Shown: piece after piece, positions 51,199 to 59,401 of the stretch
How the letters are laid out: each line of letters starts with the position of its first letter
Position numbering within the stretch: the first letter of the stretch is position 1
NCBI GenBank assembly: GCA_903830945.1
Contig: CAIKVT010000039.1
Span: 57,784 to 121,783 of the forward strand
DNA from: an uncultured Elusimicrobia bacterium
GTDB taxonomy: Bacteria; Elusimicrobiota; Elusimicrobia; UBA1565; UBA9628
Reading direction: 5' to 3'
DNA length: 64,000 bases
Made by a program: the position numbers and the translations under genes
Notes under the pieces: generated by a model
What the model saw: the letters and a program-made list of their open reading frames with translations, nothing else
The model's database searches: none
Told to the model about the DNA's origin: nothing

Positions 51199-52541
51199 AC
51201 CTGCAGTCTTTCGCCGGAGATCTTTTGGACTGGGTCCGCAGTCAAGAGCCCGGCCTTGAGGCGGAGCTCTATCTCGCGCGCAGCGAGGAACGCGGCGTCG
51301 AGATGCGCGAGGGCCGCCTGGACAACGTCCAGCATGGCTCTTGTGAAGGGGCGGGGCTGCGCGTGCTTCGAGATGGGAGGATGGGCTTCGCCTCATCCGG
51401 CGGCATCAGCGCCGATGGCGTCAGGGACCTCTTGCGCAAGGCCCGCGAACAACTCGCGTATCTCGAGCCCGATCCGTGCAAGGATATTCCTCAATCCTCG
51501 CCGCAGGCCGGCGATCAGACCCTGGCTGACTCTCTTTGGGATGAGGGACTCTTTCTCTCCCCCTTGGACGAGGCGGTCGCGCGCTTGGCCGAGACCGGCG
51601 CCGCGGCCCTGGCCACGGACCCACGGCTCTCCGTGATGCTGCGCGCCGGCTACGGCGAGTCGCGCGGGGAGGTGGTCATCGCCAGCACCCGTGGCGTTCT
51701 CACTAGCGATCGCGGCAGCTCCGCCAGTATCGGTTTTTCGGCCCTGGCCCGCGAGGCTGGGGAGGTTCAGGTCGGTTCAGCCTTCCAGTCCGCCTGTCGG
51801 GCCGCCCCCCTTGACTTCGGTCGGGTCGCGGCGCAGGCCGCCCAGCGCGCGTCCCAGCTGCTGGGGGGGCGTAAGCTCTCCGGGGTCAAACGGGCCGTGA
51901 TCTTCGACCCTTGGGCGGCCGGCGATGTGCTCGATCTCATCGCGAACCTCCTCTGCGCGGACCAGGTGCAGAGAGGTAAGTCGCTGCTGGCCGGCGCCTT
52001 GGGGCGCAAGGTCGGTTCGGACCTGGCGACTTTCCGTGACGACCCGCGCCGCCTCGGCGGGATGGGCAGCTGCCTTCACGACGACGAGGGACTCCCCACG
52101 TCGGCCAAGATCATGATCGACGCGGGGGTGGTCAAGGATTATTTTTACGACACCTATACCGCCCTCAAGGACCGCCGTCCCGGCAACGCCTCGGCCGGCC
52201 GAGGATCCTACAGGGGACTGCCCGGCCCCTCGCACTCGAACTTCTATCTCGAACCGGGAACCGTCACGCGTCAGCGCCTCATCGAGGACACACGTGACGG
52301 GCTGTTGGTGCTCGAGATCATGGGCATGCACATGGCCGACTCCATTTCGGGTGAGTTCTCCGTGGGCGTCTCGGGCCTGTCCGTGACGGATGGCCGGCTG
52401 GGCGCTCCGGTCAAGAAGGCCATGATCGCGGGCAATCTGCGAGATCTGCTGGCTCGCATCGACGCGGTCGCAGACGACCTGACCTTCTACGGCAGCCTCG
52501 GAGCGCCTACCTTCCGCGTGGCGCAAATGAGCGTGGCTTAA
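51195..52541 (+). CDS. pmbA: TldD/PmbA-family metalloprotease subunit
   Basis: A 448-residue member of the TldD/PmbA family. VEMREGRLDNVQHGSCEGAGLRVLRDGRMGFASS is the N-terminal hallmark and the C-terminal half contains FDPWAAGDVLDLI, DDEGLPTSAKIMIDAGVVKDYFYDTYTA and SHSNFYLEPG, as in PmbA. The HEXXXH zinc motif of TldD is not seen, so this is the PmbA-type partner. No TldD gene is in the window. ATG 51195 overlaps the previous stop as ATGA; a longer frame from 51129 is rejected. Confidence 0.9.
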   Translation: MNLQSFAGDLLDWVRSQEPGLEAELYLARSEERGVEMREGRLDNVQHGSCEGAGLRVLRDGRMGFASSGGISADGVRDLLRKAREQLAYLEPDPCKDIPQSSPQAGDQTLADSLWDEGLFLSPLDEAVARLAETGAAALATDPRLSVMLRAGYGESRGEVVIASTRGVLTSDRGSSASIGFSALAREAGEVQVGSAFQSACRAAPLDFGRVAAQAAQRASQLLGGRKLSGVKRAVIFDPWAAGDVLDLIANLLCADQVQRGKSLLAGALGRKVGSDLATFRDDPRRLGGMGSCLHDDEGLPTSAKIMIDAGVVKDYFYDTYTALKDRRPGNASAGRGSYRGLPGPSHSNFYLEPGTVTRQRLIEDTRDGLLVLEIMGMHMADSISGEFSVGVSGLSVTDGRLGAPVKKAMIAGNLRDLLARIDAVADDLTFYGSLGAPTFRVAQMSVA

Positions 52542-52657
52542 GCCGAGCCCGGTTTAAGCTTCTGCCGCCCTAAGAATTTCGGCCTAGGAACCTCTAGGCC
52601 ACATGCCGGTCCGGCCTTGGGGCTTTTGTCCCTAGAGGGCCACGGGTCACTCCAAGA

Positions 52658-52663
52658 TATAAT
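52658..52663 (+). promoter_or_regulatory. -10 box of the MFS gene, leaderless
   Basis: Perfect TATAAT, six bases before the GTG at 52670. No -35 and no Shine-Dalgarno sequence. The rest of the 128-base gap after pmbA shows no other feature. Confidence 0.6.
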
Positions 52664-52669
52664 CTAAAC

Positions 52670-54490
52670 GTGCTGCGCGTCGCGACGGCGTTGCTTCTGT
52701 TGGTCTCCTGTTGGCAGCCGGCCGTGGCAGGGGCGGTGGCCCAGGTCGTGGTTTCGCGCGGCACCGCTTCATCCGTCATCCCCTTGATTTCGGCCGGCGC
52801 TCCCATCACCGGCCTGCCTGGATTGGCCTTGTCGGGCTTCCAGACCTCTTTGACCGGAGGCTTGAGTTCGATGCTCTTGCCGGTTTCGCCCCTCATCGTC
52901 TCTCCAGCCGCAGCCGTCCCCCGGATCATTGCCGCCGAGATCCCCGCCCCCGCCGATCTTCAAGTGCAGGTCCAGAGCCCGGTCCAATCGGCCTTGGGCG
53001 CGGTCTTCCAAGTCTCGACAGAACTCAGCCGGACGGCCGCGCCCCGCGGCGGCTCGGCGTCCGCATCGTCGGCGATGCAGAGTCCGGTCCTCAATCGGTT
53101 CTTCGATGGCGGCGTCAAGGTCGCTCTGCCGGATGATCCGGTCGATGCGACCATGCCGTCCATCCTGCGGCAGGACCTGGGCCAGGCCAGCGTCACGGTC
53201 CAGGAAGAGCCGCAAGTCCCGGCAGTCGCTCCGGCCCCGGAGACGCTGAGGAAGGCCTCCCTTCAAGCTCTCATCGGCACGGCCATTTACAAGTTCGGCA
53301 TGGAGTCCTTGGGCGTCACCATGCCGCTCATCGCTTTGACCGTCTTCGGCAGCGCGGTGTGGATGGCGACCATGGCCGTGGGCTGGGGCATCAGTATGAC
53401 CGCGGCCAGCATGTTCGCCGGCGGGTTCATCGACCGCAGGCCGGTGCAGAAGGTCATGGCTGGGGCTCTGGCGATCCAGGCTGTCGCGATAGGAGGCATC
53501 ATCGCCTTGTTGACTTTGGGCCTGGCCAACCCCTGGTTGGTCCTGCCCTTTTATTCTCTGGCGGGCTTCACCCAGGGCGTGGTACTCACGGCCCGGGGCA
53601 TCCTGCCGATGCGCATCCTCGGCCGGGATGAGTCCATGCTTGGCAAGTTCAACGCCAAGACACACATCATCTACGAGGTGGCCGGGACTATCGCTCCATT
53701 GTTGGTCGGAGTGCTCATCAGCAAGGTTGGCTTGCTCGCCGGGCTCTTTATTCTACCTCCGGCTTACCTCTTATCAGCCTTGGCTTTCTTCCGCCTCAAG
53801 CTTGATCCGGTTCCAGACAGTGGACGGGGGGTGGCGGCCCTCGGCCTCAAGGAAAGTATTAAGCGCACCATCACGGATATTCGGGAAGGTGCCCGCATCA
53901 TGATGGGCAGCCAGGAGTTCCGCTGGTTGGGCCTTATGATGGTGGGGCCCGCGATCCTGCATCGCGTCGTCGAGCAGATCCTCACCCCGATCTTCTCCAA
54001 GAGCGTGCTCCATTCGCCCGCCGATGCGGCGCTGATCATCAGCGGCTCGAACCTGGGCGAGTGTCTGGGCGCGGTCCTTCTCCTGCGTTCGTTCATGAGG
54101 CGGGAGGGGGGCAAGCAGCCGTCTTCCTTCCGTTGGATCCGCCTCATGGCCTTGGTCGGTCTGGGCGTGTGGGCCTTCCTGACCGGCTCGCTCTGGTTGG
54201 TCGTGCCCGCGGTCCTGGCCGCGGGTCTGACCTTCGCGGCCAATGACATCGGGATGTCATCGTATTTCCAGTCCCGCCTGCCCATCAAATCCGCGGGCAA
54301 GGCCACGGGATTCATGATGGCCTTGGAGTTGGGCAGCATCATGGCCGTTTCCTACCTGCTGGGCTTCCTCTTCGACTTGCTGCCCGCGACCGTCGTCTTC
54401 GTCGTGGTCGGTGCGGCCTTCTCGGCACTGATCCCGTTCTTCTATAAGGGCTACAGCCGCCTGCGTGCCGCGCAAAAGTCCAAGGTTTGA
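52670..54490 (+). CDS. MFS transporter with exported N-terminal extension
   Basis: A 606-residue protein. Residues 1-24 form a signal peptide (hydrophobic LLLLVSC core, VAGAVA end). Residues 25-195 are Ala/Pro/Ser/Val-rich, with no membrane helix and no recognised fold. The remaining 410 residues carry about 11-12 membrane helices and an MFS motif A-like GGFIDRRPVQKV near residue 255, so the transporter is complete. A signal peptide plus periplasmic or surface domain on an MFS protein is uncommon. The gene stands alone, with a TATAAT six bases before GTG 52670. Substrate unknown. Confidence 0.75.
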   Translation: MLRVATALLLLVSCWQPAVAGAVAQVVVSRGTASSVIPLISAGAPITGLPGLALSGFQTSLTGGLSSMLLPVSPLIVSPAAAVPRIIAAEIPAPADLQVQVQSPVQSALGAVFQVSTELSRTAAPRGGSASASSAMQSPVLNRFFDGGVKVALPDDPVDATMPSILRQDLGQASVTVQEEPQVPAVAPAPETLRKASLQALIGTAIYKFGMESLGVTMPLIALTVFGSAVWMATMAVGWGISMTAASMFAGGFIDRRPVQKVMAGALAIQAVAIGGIIALLTLGLANPWLVLPFYSLAGFTQGVVLTARGILPMRILGRDESMLGKFNAKTHIIYEVAGTIAPLLVGVLISKVGLLAGLFILPPAYLLSALAFFRLKLDPVPDSGRGVAALGLKESIKRTITDIREGARIMMGSQEFRWLGLMMVGPAILHRVVEQILTPIFSKSVLHSPADAALIISGSNLGECLGAVLLLRSFMRREGGKQPSSFRWIRLMALVGLGVWAFLTGSLWLVVPAVLAAGLTFAANDIGMSSYFQSRLPIKSAGKATGFMMALELGSIMAVSYLLGFLFDLLPATVVFVVVGAAFSALIPFFYKGYSRLRAAQKSKV

Positions 54491-54499
54491 GGGCCGGCT

Positions 54500-55144
54500 C
54501 TAGCGGAAGAAGTCGCGCACCATGCGTACCAGTCCCTCGGTGGCCTTCTCCGGGATCTCTTCGCCCACCCAGTTGATGGAGAAGTGGGCGTTGCGCTGGG
54601 TGGGTTTGACATAGGACTCGTACATGGGCAGCACCGTGGTCAGGATCTGGTGTTTGGCCCCTTCCACGCCGCGGCCGCGCTCCGAAATGTCCCGCACGAT
54701 GCGGCGCAAGGCCGCGGTGGCGATGCCCGTGGCCACAAAGATGCGGTAGTGATAGAGTTTGAGGAACGCTTCGGGGTAGAGGGCGTAGAGTCCTTCGACG
54801 ACGATGAGCTGGGCCGGGGCGCAGGGCAGGGTCTTGGCTTTGCGCGTGTAGGCCTTGAAGTCGTAGGCCGGCTGCTCGATACGTTCGCCGGCGGCCAGGC
54901 GCTGGAGATGCGCGTAGGCCAGGTCGAAATCGATGGCATCGGGGTGGTCGAAGTTGTAGGCTTTGCGCTGCTCGAGGTTGAGGTGCTGGAGGGGACGGTA
55001 GTAGTTGTCAAGGGAGAGGATGGTCCCGCTGATGCCCGCTTTGCGGCACTCACCCACCACCTTGCGTGAGAATGTGGTCTTGCCCGAGCCCGAGCCGCCG
55101 GCGATGCCCACGATGAACGGCTGGGGCGTCTGGTGTGCACGCAT
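54500..55144 (-). CDS. udk: Uridine kinase
   Basis: A 214-residue P-loop kinase. GIAGGSGSGKTTFSRKV is Walker A, then LSLDNYYRPL, NFDHPDAIDFDLAYAHL, QPAYDFKAYTRKAKT and VVEGLYALYPE, the uridine-cytidine kinase signatures. It makes UMP and CMP from salvaged nucleosides. ATG 55144 is chosen over the 55279 frame start because GATAAT with upstream TG ends six bases before it. The gene is convergent with the MFS gene, nine bases apart. Confidence 0.92.
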   Translation of the reverse strand: MRAHQTPQPFIVGIAGGSGSGKTTFSRKVVGECRKAGISGTILSLDNYYRPLQHLNLEQRKAYNFDHPDAIDFDLAYAHLQRLAAGERIEQPAYDFKAYTRKAKTLPCAPAQLIVVEGLYALYPEAFLKLYHYRIFVATGIATAALRRIVRDISERGRGVEGAKHQILTTVLPMYESYVKPTQRNAHFSINWVGEEIPEKATEGLVRMVRDFFR

Positions 55145-55150
55145 GTCGAC

Positions 55151-55159
55151 ATTATCGCA
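55151..55159 (-). promoter_or_regulatory. Extended -10 promoter of udk, leaderless
   Basis: TGCGATAAT on the minus strand, six bases before the udk ATG. It matches the tsaE promoter (42139-42147) in sequence and spacing. Confidence 0.6.
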
Positions 55160-55189
55160 AATCCGGGCATGGTATGATATTCGCAGCGT

Positions 55190-55687
55190 ATGGATCCCGA
55201 GACTAAAGCCTGGTGTTTTTTTTGTGCGGCGGTCTTCTTTTGGATGGGGGGCAGCCTGCTGCTGGGCGCGCGGGAGCACGCGGAGTCAGCTCTGGCCTTG
55301 ATGTCCGGGGAGGGGACGGTCGATGTCTCCCAGCGTCGGCGGCTGACATTTTTCTACCGTTGCGGCGGCGCGGTCTTCGCGGTCTTCGGGTTGTGGCTGC
55401 TCTGGAAGATGCTGCTCGACCCGCGGTCCTTGGCCGCATTCCTGCCGCGCCGGAGCCTTGGACGCGGGGGCAGGATCGCGGGGGGAGCGTTCTTCCTTCT
55501 GGGAGGCTCGCTGTTGGCCGCGGTCAAGGCCGCGGCTGGTCCGTCGGAAGCGGGGCGCGGTCTGGGCGCTGCTCAGAAGACCTTTTGGGAGAAAGCAGGC
55601 CACGCCTGGGGCTGGGCCATCGTGCTCGTCTTCTTGGCTTTCGGCGCCTATCTGCTGCGCGGCGCGGTTTTGGGTGGGAAAGGGTGA
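55190..55687 (+). CDS. Unknown three-helix membrane protein
   Basis: A 165-residue protein with hydrophobic segments near residues 8-27, 53-72 and 92-110 plus a fourth near the C-terminus (AIVLVFLAFGAYLLRG). Not recognised. Arg/Gly-rich loops (RRRLTF, RRSLGRGGR) suggest cytoplasmic faces by the positive-inside rule. TATGAT ends 11 bases before the ATG; the gene is divergent from udk. Its last base overlaps the discriminator base of the opposite-strand tRNA-Cys. Confidence 0.7.
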   Translation: MDPETKAWCFFCAAVFFWMGGSLLLGAREHAESALALMSGEGTVDVSQRRRLTFFYRCGGAVFAVFGLWLLWKMLLDPRSLAAFLPRRSLGRGGRIAGGAFFLLGGSLLAAVKAAAGPSEAGRGLGAAQKTFWEKAGHAWGWAIVLVFLAFGAYLLRGAVLGGKG

Positions 55688-55760
55688 GGTGCGAGCGGGA
55701 TTTGAACCCGCGAATAATGGTTTTGCAGACCATCGCCTTGGACCACTTGGCTATCGCACC
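55687..55760 (-). tRNA. tRNA-Cys (GCA)
   Basis: A 74-base cloverleaf: acceptor GGTGCGA/TCGCACC, TA at 8-9, anticodon stem with loop CTGCAAA (anticodon GCA), T loop TTCAAAT closed by GCGGG/CCCGC, and discriminator U, the identity base for cysteine. CCA is not encoded. It stands alone on the minus strand. Confidence 0.93.
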
Positions 55761-55814
55761 GTAGAAGTCCATTATACCACTTCGGGTGCACTGGGGGATA
55801 TCGAGAGTCTTGGT

Positions 55815-56324
55815 TCAGTTTTTAAAGATGATGAATTTTCGTGCGGCAAAGTTGATGGCGATGGAAGCGACGGCGTTAGCGGCGTAGGCGTAAGTGGTAG
55901 GCAAGCCGGTCCATTGGATCAGGGCCCAACCCAGGGCGGTCCCCAGTGAAAAGCTGGCCGCGGAGATCGTGTAGAAGAGCGCGAACTCCACGGCTCTGCT
56001 GTGGCGGCCCCTGGTGAAGACCCAAAGGATATTGGCCGCATAGGCTATAAGATTGGAAAACATGAAGGCGATGACCTTGTCGCAGACGTAATGGGCCGAG
56101 CGGACGTTTTCGGGGATGGCCGCCGCATGCAAGCTGAGCAGGCGCGCGGCGGGGTCCCCGGGAGCAAGGGCGGGCAGCAGAACAACTGCGGCGAGGTAGA
56201 AGACCAGGACATCCACCGCGGTGGCGAGGACTCCGCAAACAGCGTATTTGGCGAACTGGATCAACGGGTGAGCATCCCGCCGGAGGAATTGCTCCCAAAG
56301 GCGCCGCGTGTATCGTCTCGCCAT
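55815..56324 (-). CDS. GtrA-family membrane protein
   Basis: A 169-residue GtrA-like protein with four membrane helices. FAKYAVCGVLATAVDVLVFYL is the N-terminal hallmark, NLIAYAANILWVFTRG the central motif, and FAARKFIIFKN the C-terminal one. It is longer than the GtrA at 13438 because of a loop of about 30 residues after helix 1. ATG 56324 is preferred: an extended -10 (TGATATCAT, 56333-56341) ends eight bases before it. No glycosyltransferase lies beside it. Confidence 0.82.
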   Translation of the reverse strand: MARRYTRRLWEQFLRRDAHPLIQFAKYAVCGVLATAVDVLVFYLAAVVLLPALAPGDPAARLLSLHAAAIPENVRSAHYVCDKVIAFMFSNLIAYAANILWVFTRGRHSRAVEFALFYTISAASFSLGTALGWALIQWTGLPTTYAYAANAVASIAINFAARKFIIFKN

Positions 56325-56332
56325 AGGGGGGG

Positions 56333-56341
56333 ATGATATCA
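56333..56341 (-). promoter_or_regulatory. Extended -10 promoter of the second GtrA gene
   Basis: TGATATCAT on the minus strand followed by eight pyrimidine bases and the ATG at 56324. Confidence 0.5.
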
Positions 56342-56393
56342 AATCGACGAGACGGGATAGGGGTGCGTTGCCGTTCTGCGAGGCTGCCTGCGC

Positions 56394-57125
56394 CTAGAGG
56401 TCGATGTCGACCTGGAGGGTGAAGGTGTTCTTGCCGGCCACGGCGCGGTTGTTCCAGATGTCGTAGCCCAGGAGCGCGCTGGTCTTCTTGGAGAAGGCCC
56501 AGGAGCAGCCCAGGTTGGTGGAGCCCGCCAGAGACTGCCCGCTCTGATAGTCCACCGCGAACTTGAGCTTGTCCGACACTTCGTTCATGGCGCGGTCCCA
56601 GGAGAGCAAGACACCGTTGTTGGCTATATGCCCCTGTTCGTCGCGCAGCACGGCCCCGTTGCCGCCGTAGTAGCCGGCCGAGAGCCGGCCTATCTTGGGA
56701 AAGGTTCGCGCGACCACGCCATAGACGATGTCCTGGTTGGTGGCTCCGTTTTTGGTGCCGATGTTGTAGCCGCCGACCGCCAGGGCGGGCGACCAATCCG
56801 CCAGGGATTTTTCCGGCGTGCCGACTTTTCCATGGAGGTAGAGGGGATTGTTGTCGAGGCTCTTGTCGCCTTGATACATTAGGTCGAAGCCGGTCTCTGC
56901 TTGGATTTTCTTTGTCGGCAGGACGCCGATGGTCGGGCCGAGCATGGACATGGGCCCCTTCCGGGTCCCGTTGTTCTCGTCCTGGGTGCGCAGGAAGGCG
57001 TCGATGTTGAGGTGTAGGACCTTGTAGGGCTGGATGTCAGTGGAGGGCATCAGGATCTCCCCGGACGGCGTTGCTCCAGCCGAGGCGGCGATGCCAAGGA
57101 CCGCTAGGGCGATCAGGGTCTTCAT
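56394..57125 (-). CDS. Exported protein, probable outer-membrane beta barrel
   Basis: A 243-residue protein with an 18-19-residue signal peptide (MKTLIALAVLGIAASAGA). The mature part alternates polar and hydrophobic residues with frequent Gly/Asn/Tyr turns (LSAGYYGGNGAVL, ALLGYDIWNNRAV) and ends in TLQVDIDL, consistent with a small beta barrel, though the last residue is Leu rather than Phe. Not recognised as a named family. It is divergent from the type III glutamine synthetase. Extended -10 TGATAGAAT ends seven bases before the ATG. Confidence 0.65.
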   Translation of the reverse strand: MKTLIALAVLGIAASAGATPSGEILMPSTDIQPYKVLHLNIDAFLRTQDENNGTRKGPMSMLGPTIGVLPTKKIQAETGFDLMYQGDKSLDNNPLYLHGKVGTPEKSLADWSPALAVGGYNIGTKNGATNQDIVYGVVARTFPKIGRLSAGYYGGNGAVLRDEQGHIANNGVLLSWDRAMNEVSDKLKFAVDYQSGQSLAGSTNLGCSWAFSKKTSALLGYDIWNNRAVAGKNTFTLQVDIDL

Positions 57126-57132
57126 GCTCGTG

Positions 57133-57141
57133 ATTCTATCA
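57133..57141 (-). promoter_or_regulatory. Extended -10 promoter of the exported protein, leaderless
   Basis: TGATAGAAT on the minus strand, seven bases before the ATG at 57125, in the 94-base divergent region shared with the glutamine synthetase gene. Confidence 0.6.
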
Positions 57142-57208
57142 ATTCGGGCTTCTCCCAAATTAGATATCATTGCTGTAACGGCCCATGGCCTTCTCGAACA
57201 TGCCCCTG

Positions 57209-57217
57209 AAGGAGGAT
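57209..57217 (+). promoter_or_regulatory. Strong ribosome-binding site deciding the glnN start
   Basis: AAGGAGGAT ending two bases before ATG 57220. This full Shine-Dalgarno sequence fixes the start and contrasts with the leaderless genes around it. Confidence 0.8.
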
Positions 57218-57219
57218 AC

Positions 57220-59397
57220 ATGTCTCATCGCAGCCACGCTCCGGAGTGCCACGCCCAGATGATCCCCCGCCGCGCGCCCCAGACCCAGAAGGTGTCCGAT
57301 TACTTCGGCTGCAACGTCTTCGGCCAGGAGACCATGCGCCTCCTGCTGCCCAAGGATATCTACCGCAGGTTCCGCGAGGCGGTGGATCATGGTCGGCGCA
57401 TAGACCCTCAGAGCGCCAATGCCGTGGCCTTGGCCATGAAGACCTGGGCCATCTCCAAGGGCGCCACCCACTATTGCCACTGGTTCCAGCCCATGACCGG
57501 CTACACCGCGGAGAAGCACGACAGCTTCGCCGAGCCTACCGGCGACGGCCGGGCCCTCGAGAAGTTCTCCGGCCGCCATCTGGTCCAGGCCGAGCCCGAC
57601 GCATCCAGCTTTCCCTCGGGCGGCCTGCGCGTCACCTTTGAGGCGCGCGGTTACACGGCCTGGGACCCCACCTCGCCGGCCTTCATCATGGAGATGAAGG
57701 GCGGGGCGACTTTGTGCATCCCGACCATATTCGTCTCCTACAACGGCCAGTCCTTGGACGACAAGACGCCGCTCTTGCGCTCCTGCGACGTTATCAGCAA
57801 GGCCGCCCTCGATATCCTTAAGCTCTTCAAAAGTGACGCGGCCAAGGTCTACGCGACCTTGGGCGCCGAGCAGGAGTACTTCCTTATCGACCGTTCCTAT
57901 TATGAGCACCGGCCCGACTTGCTCATGGCCGGACGCACCCTCATTGGTGCGCCTTCTCCCAAGGGCCAGCAGCTTGAAGACCATTACTTCGGCAGCATCA
58001 AGGAACGGGTCTTCGCCTTCATGACCGATGCGGAAAGCGAGCTTTACAAGCTCGGCGTGCCGGTCAAGACCCGGCACAACGAGGTCGCGCCTAACCAGTT
58101 CGAGTGCGCCCCGGTCTACGAAGAGGTCAACGTCGCGGTGGACCACAACCAGCTGGTGATGGACGTGTTCGAGCGCATCGCTCTGCGCCATGGGCTGGCC
58201 CTTCTCCTGCACGAGAAGCCTTTCGCCGGCATCAACGGCAGCGGCAAGCACTGCAACTGGTCTTTGGCCACGGACACGGGCAAGAATCTTTTGACCCCGG
58301 GCGACACGCCGCATGAGAACCTGCAGTTCGTGGTCTTCCTGGCCTGCATCGTCAAAGCCGTGCACGACAATCCGCTGTTCTTGCGCGCTACCGTGGCCTC
58401 CTCCGGCAACGACCACCGCCTGGGCGCCAACGAGGCGCCGCCGGCCATCATGTCGGTGTTCTTGGGTCAGCACCTGACCAAGGTCTTCGCGGATATCGAA
58501 GATGGCGTGGCGCCTAAGGGGCAGGATAAGGAGTGGATGCACTTCGGCATCGACCGCATCCCGCCGGTCCTGCGCGACAACACGGACCGCAACCGCACCT
58601 CGCCCTTCGCTTTCACCGGAGACAAGTTCGAATTCCGGGCCGTGGGCTCTTCCTTCAACACGGCTCTACCCGTCACCATCCTGCACGCCATCGTTGCTGA
58701 CCAGCTCATCGCGGCCAAGAAGGATATAGAGGCCAAGCTCAAGGCCAAGAAGCCCTTCAAGGACGCGGTCCTGGAGGTGCTGCGCGGCTACATCAAGCAG
58801 GCCAAGCCCATCTGTTTCGAGGGCAATAACTACTCCGTCGCCTGGGTCAAGGAAGCGGCTAAGCGCGGCCTGCCTAACGTGCAGACCACCCCTGACGCCC
58901 TGGAAGGCTTCAGCCGCAAGGCTAACGGGGCCCTGCTGGAGCGTTTGGGCATCATGAGCGCGGAGGAGAGTCTCTCCCGCGAGCACGTCAAGCTCGAAAA
59001 ATATGCCAAGGACATCGACATCGAGGCCAAGCTCCTCGTGGAGATGGTGGAGACCATGGTGGTGCCGGCCGCCCTGCAGTACCAGAACCGGGTCGCGGAG
59101 GCGGTGCGCGGGTTGCGCGAGTTGTTGCCTTCCGAGGCGGCGCTCAAGACCCAGACCGAACTCCTGCGCGACATAGCGGTCCATATCGACCGCGCCTGCA
59201 AGGGCGCGGCCGCGCTGCGCCTGGCCGTGGTGCAGGCCGGAGATGCAGAGGACGGCGCTCCTCGGGCGCGCTCCTATTGCCATGACGTTAAGCCGATCTT
59301 CACTGGCATCCGGGAGGCCGTGGATGGGCTCGAGGGTCTGATGGACGCGGATCTCTGGCCTCTACCCAAGTACCGGGAGATGCTCTTTCTTCTCTAG
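57220..59397 (+). CDS. glnN: Glutamine synthetase type III
   Basis: A 725-residue GS-III. VSDYFGCNVFGQETMRLLLPKDIY at the N-terminus, HYCHWFQPMTG, LGAEQEYFLID, HNEVAPNQFECAPVYEEVNVAVDHNQ, FAGINGSGKHCNWSL and RLGANEAPPAIMSVFLG are the family blocks, with the large C-terminal helical region also present. It makes glutamine from glutamate and ammonia and forms double hexamer rings. ATG 57220 follows AAGGAGGAT; the longer frame from 57034 is rejected. No regulatory gene (glnB, glnR) is beside it. Confidence 0.95.
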   Translation: MSHRSHAPECHAQMIPRRAPQTQKVSDYFGCNVFGQETMRLLLPKDIYRRFREAVDHGRRIDPQSANAVALAMKTWAISKGATHYCHWFQPMTGYTAEKHDSFAEPTGDGRALEKFSGRHLVQAEPDASSFPSGGLRVTFEARGYTAWDPTSPAFIMEMKGGATLCIPTIFVSYNGQSLDDKTPLLRSCDVISKAALDILKLFKSDAAKVYATLGAEQEYFLIDRSYYEHRPDLLMAGRTLIGAPSPKGQQLEDHYFGSIKERVFAFMTDAESELYKLGVPVKTRHNEVAPNQFECAPVYEEVNVAVDHNQLVMDVFERIALRHGLALLLHEKPFAGINGSGKHCNWSLATDTGKNLLTPGDTPHENLQFVVFLACIVKAVHDNPLFLRATVASSGNDHRLGANEAPPAIMSVFLGQHLTKVFADIEDGVAPKGQDKEWMHFGIDRIPPVLRDNTDRNRTSPFAFTGDKFEFRAVGSSFNTALPVTILHAIVADQLIAAKKDIEAKLKAKKPFKDAVLEVLRGYIKQAKPICFEGNNYSVAWVKEAAKRGLPNVQTTPDALEGFSRKANGALLERLGIMSAEESLSREHVKLEKYAKDIDIEAKLLVEMVETMVVPAALQYQNRVAEAVRGLRELLPSEAALKTQTELLRDIAVHIDRACKGAAALRLAVVQAGDAEDGAPRARSYCHDVKPIFTGIREAVDGLEGLMDADLWPLPKYREMLFLL

Positions 59398-59401
59398 CTC
59401 T

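Noticed and set aside
57160..58542. 460-codon minus-strand open frame opposite the type III glutamine synthetase gene
   Set aside because: The plus frame has all GS-III motifs and a strong ribosome-binding site; the minus frame is low-complexity (Val/Gly/His-rich) and is an effect of high-GC third positions.
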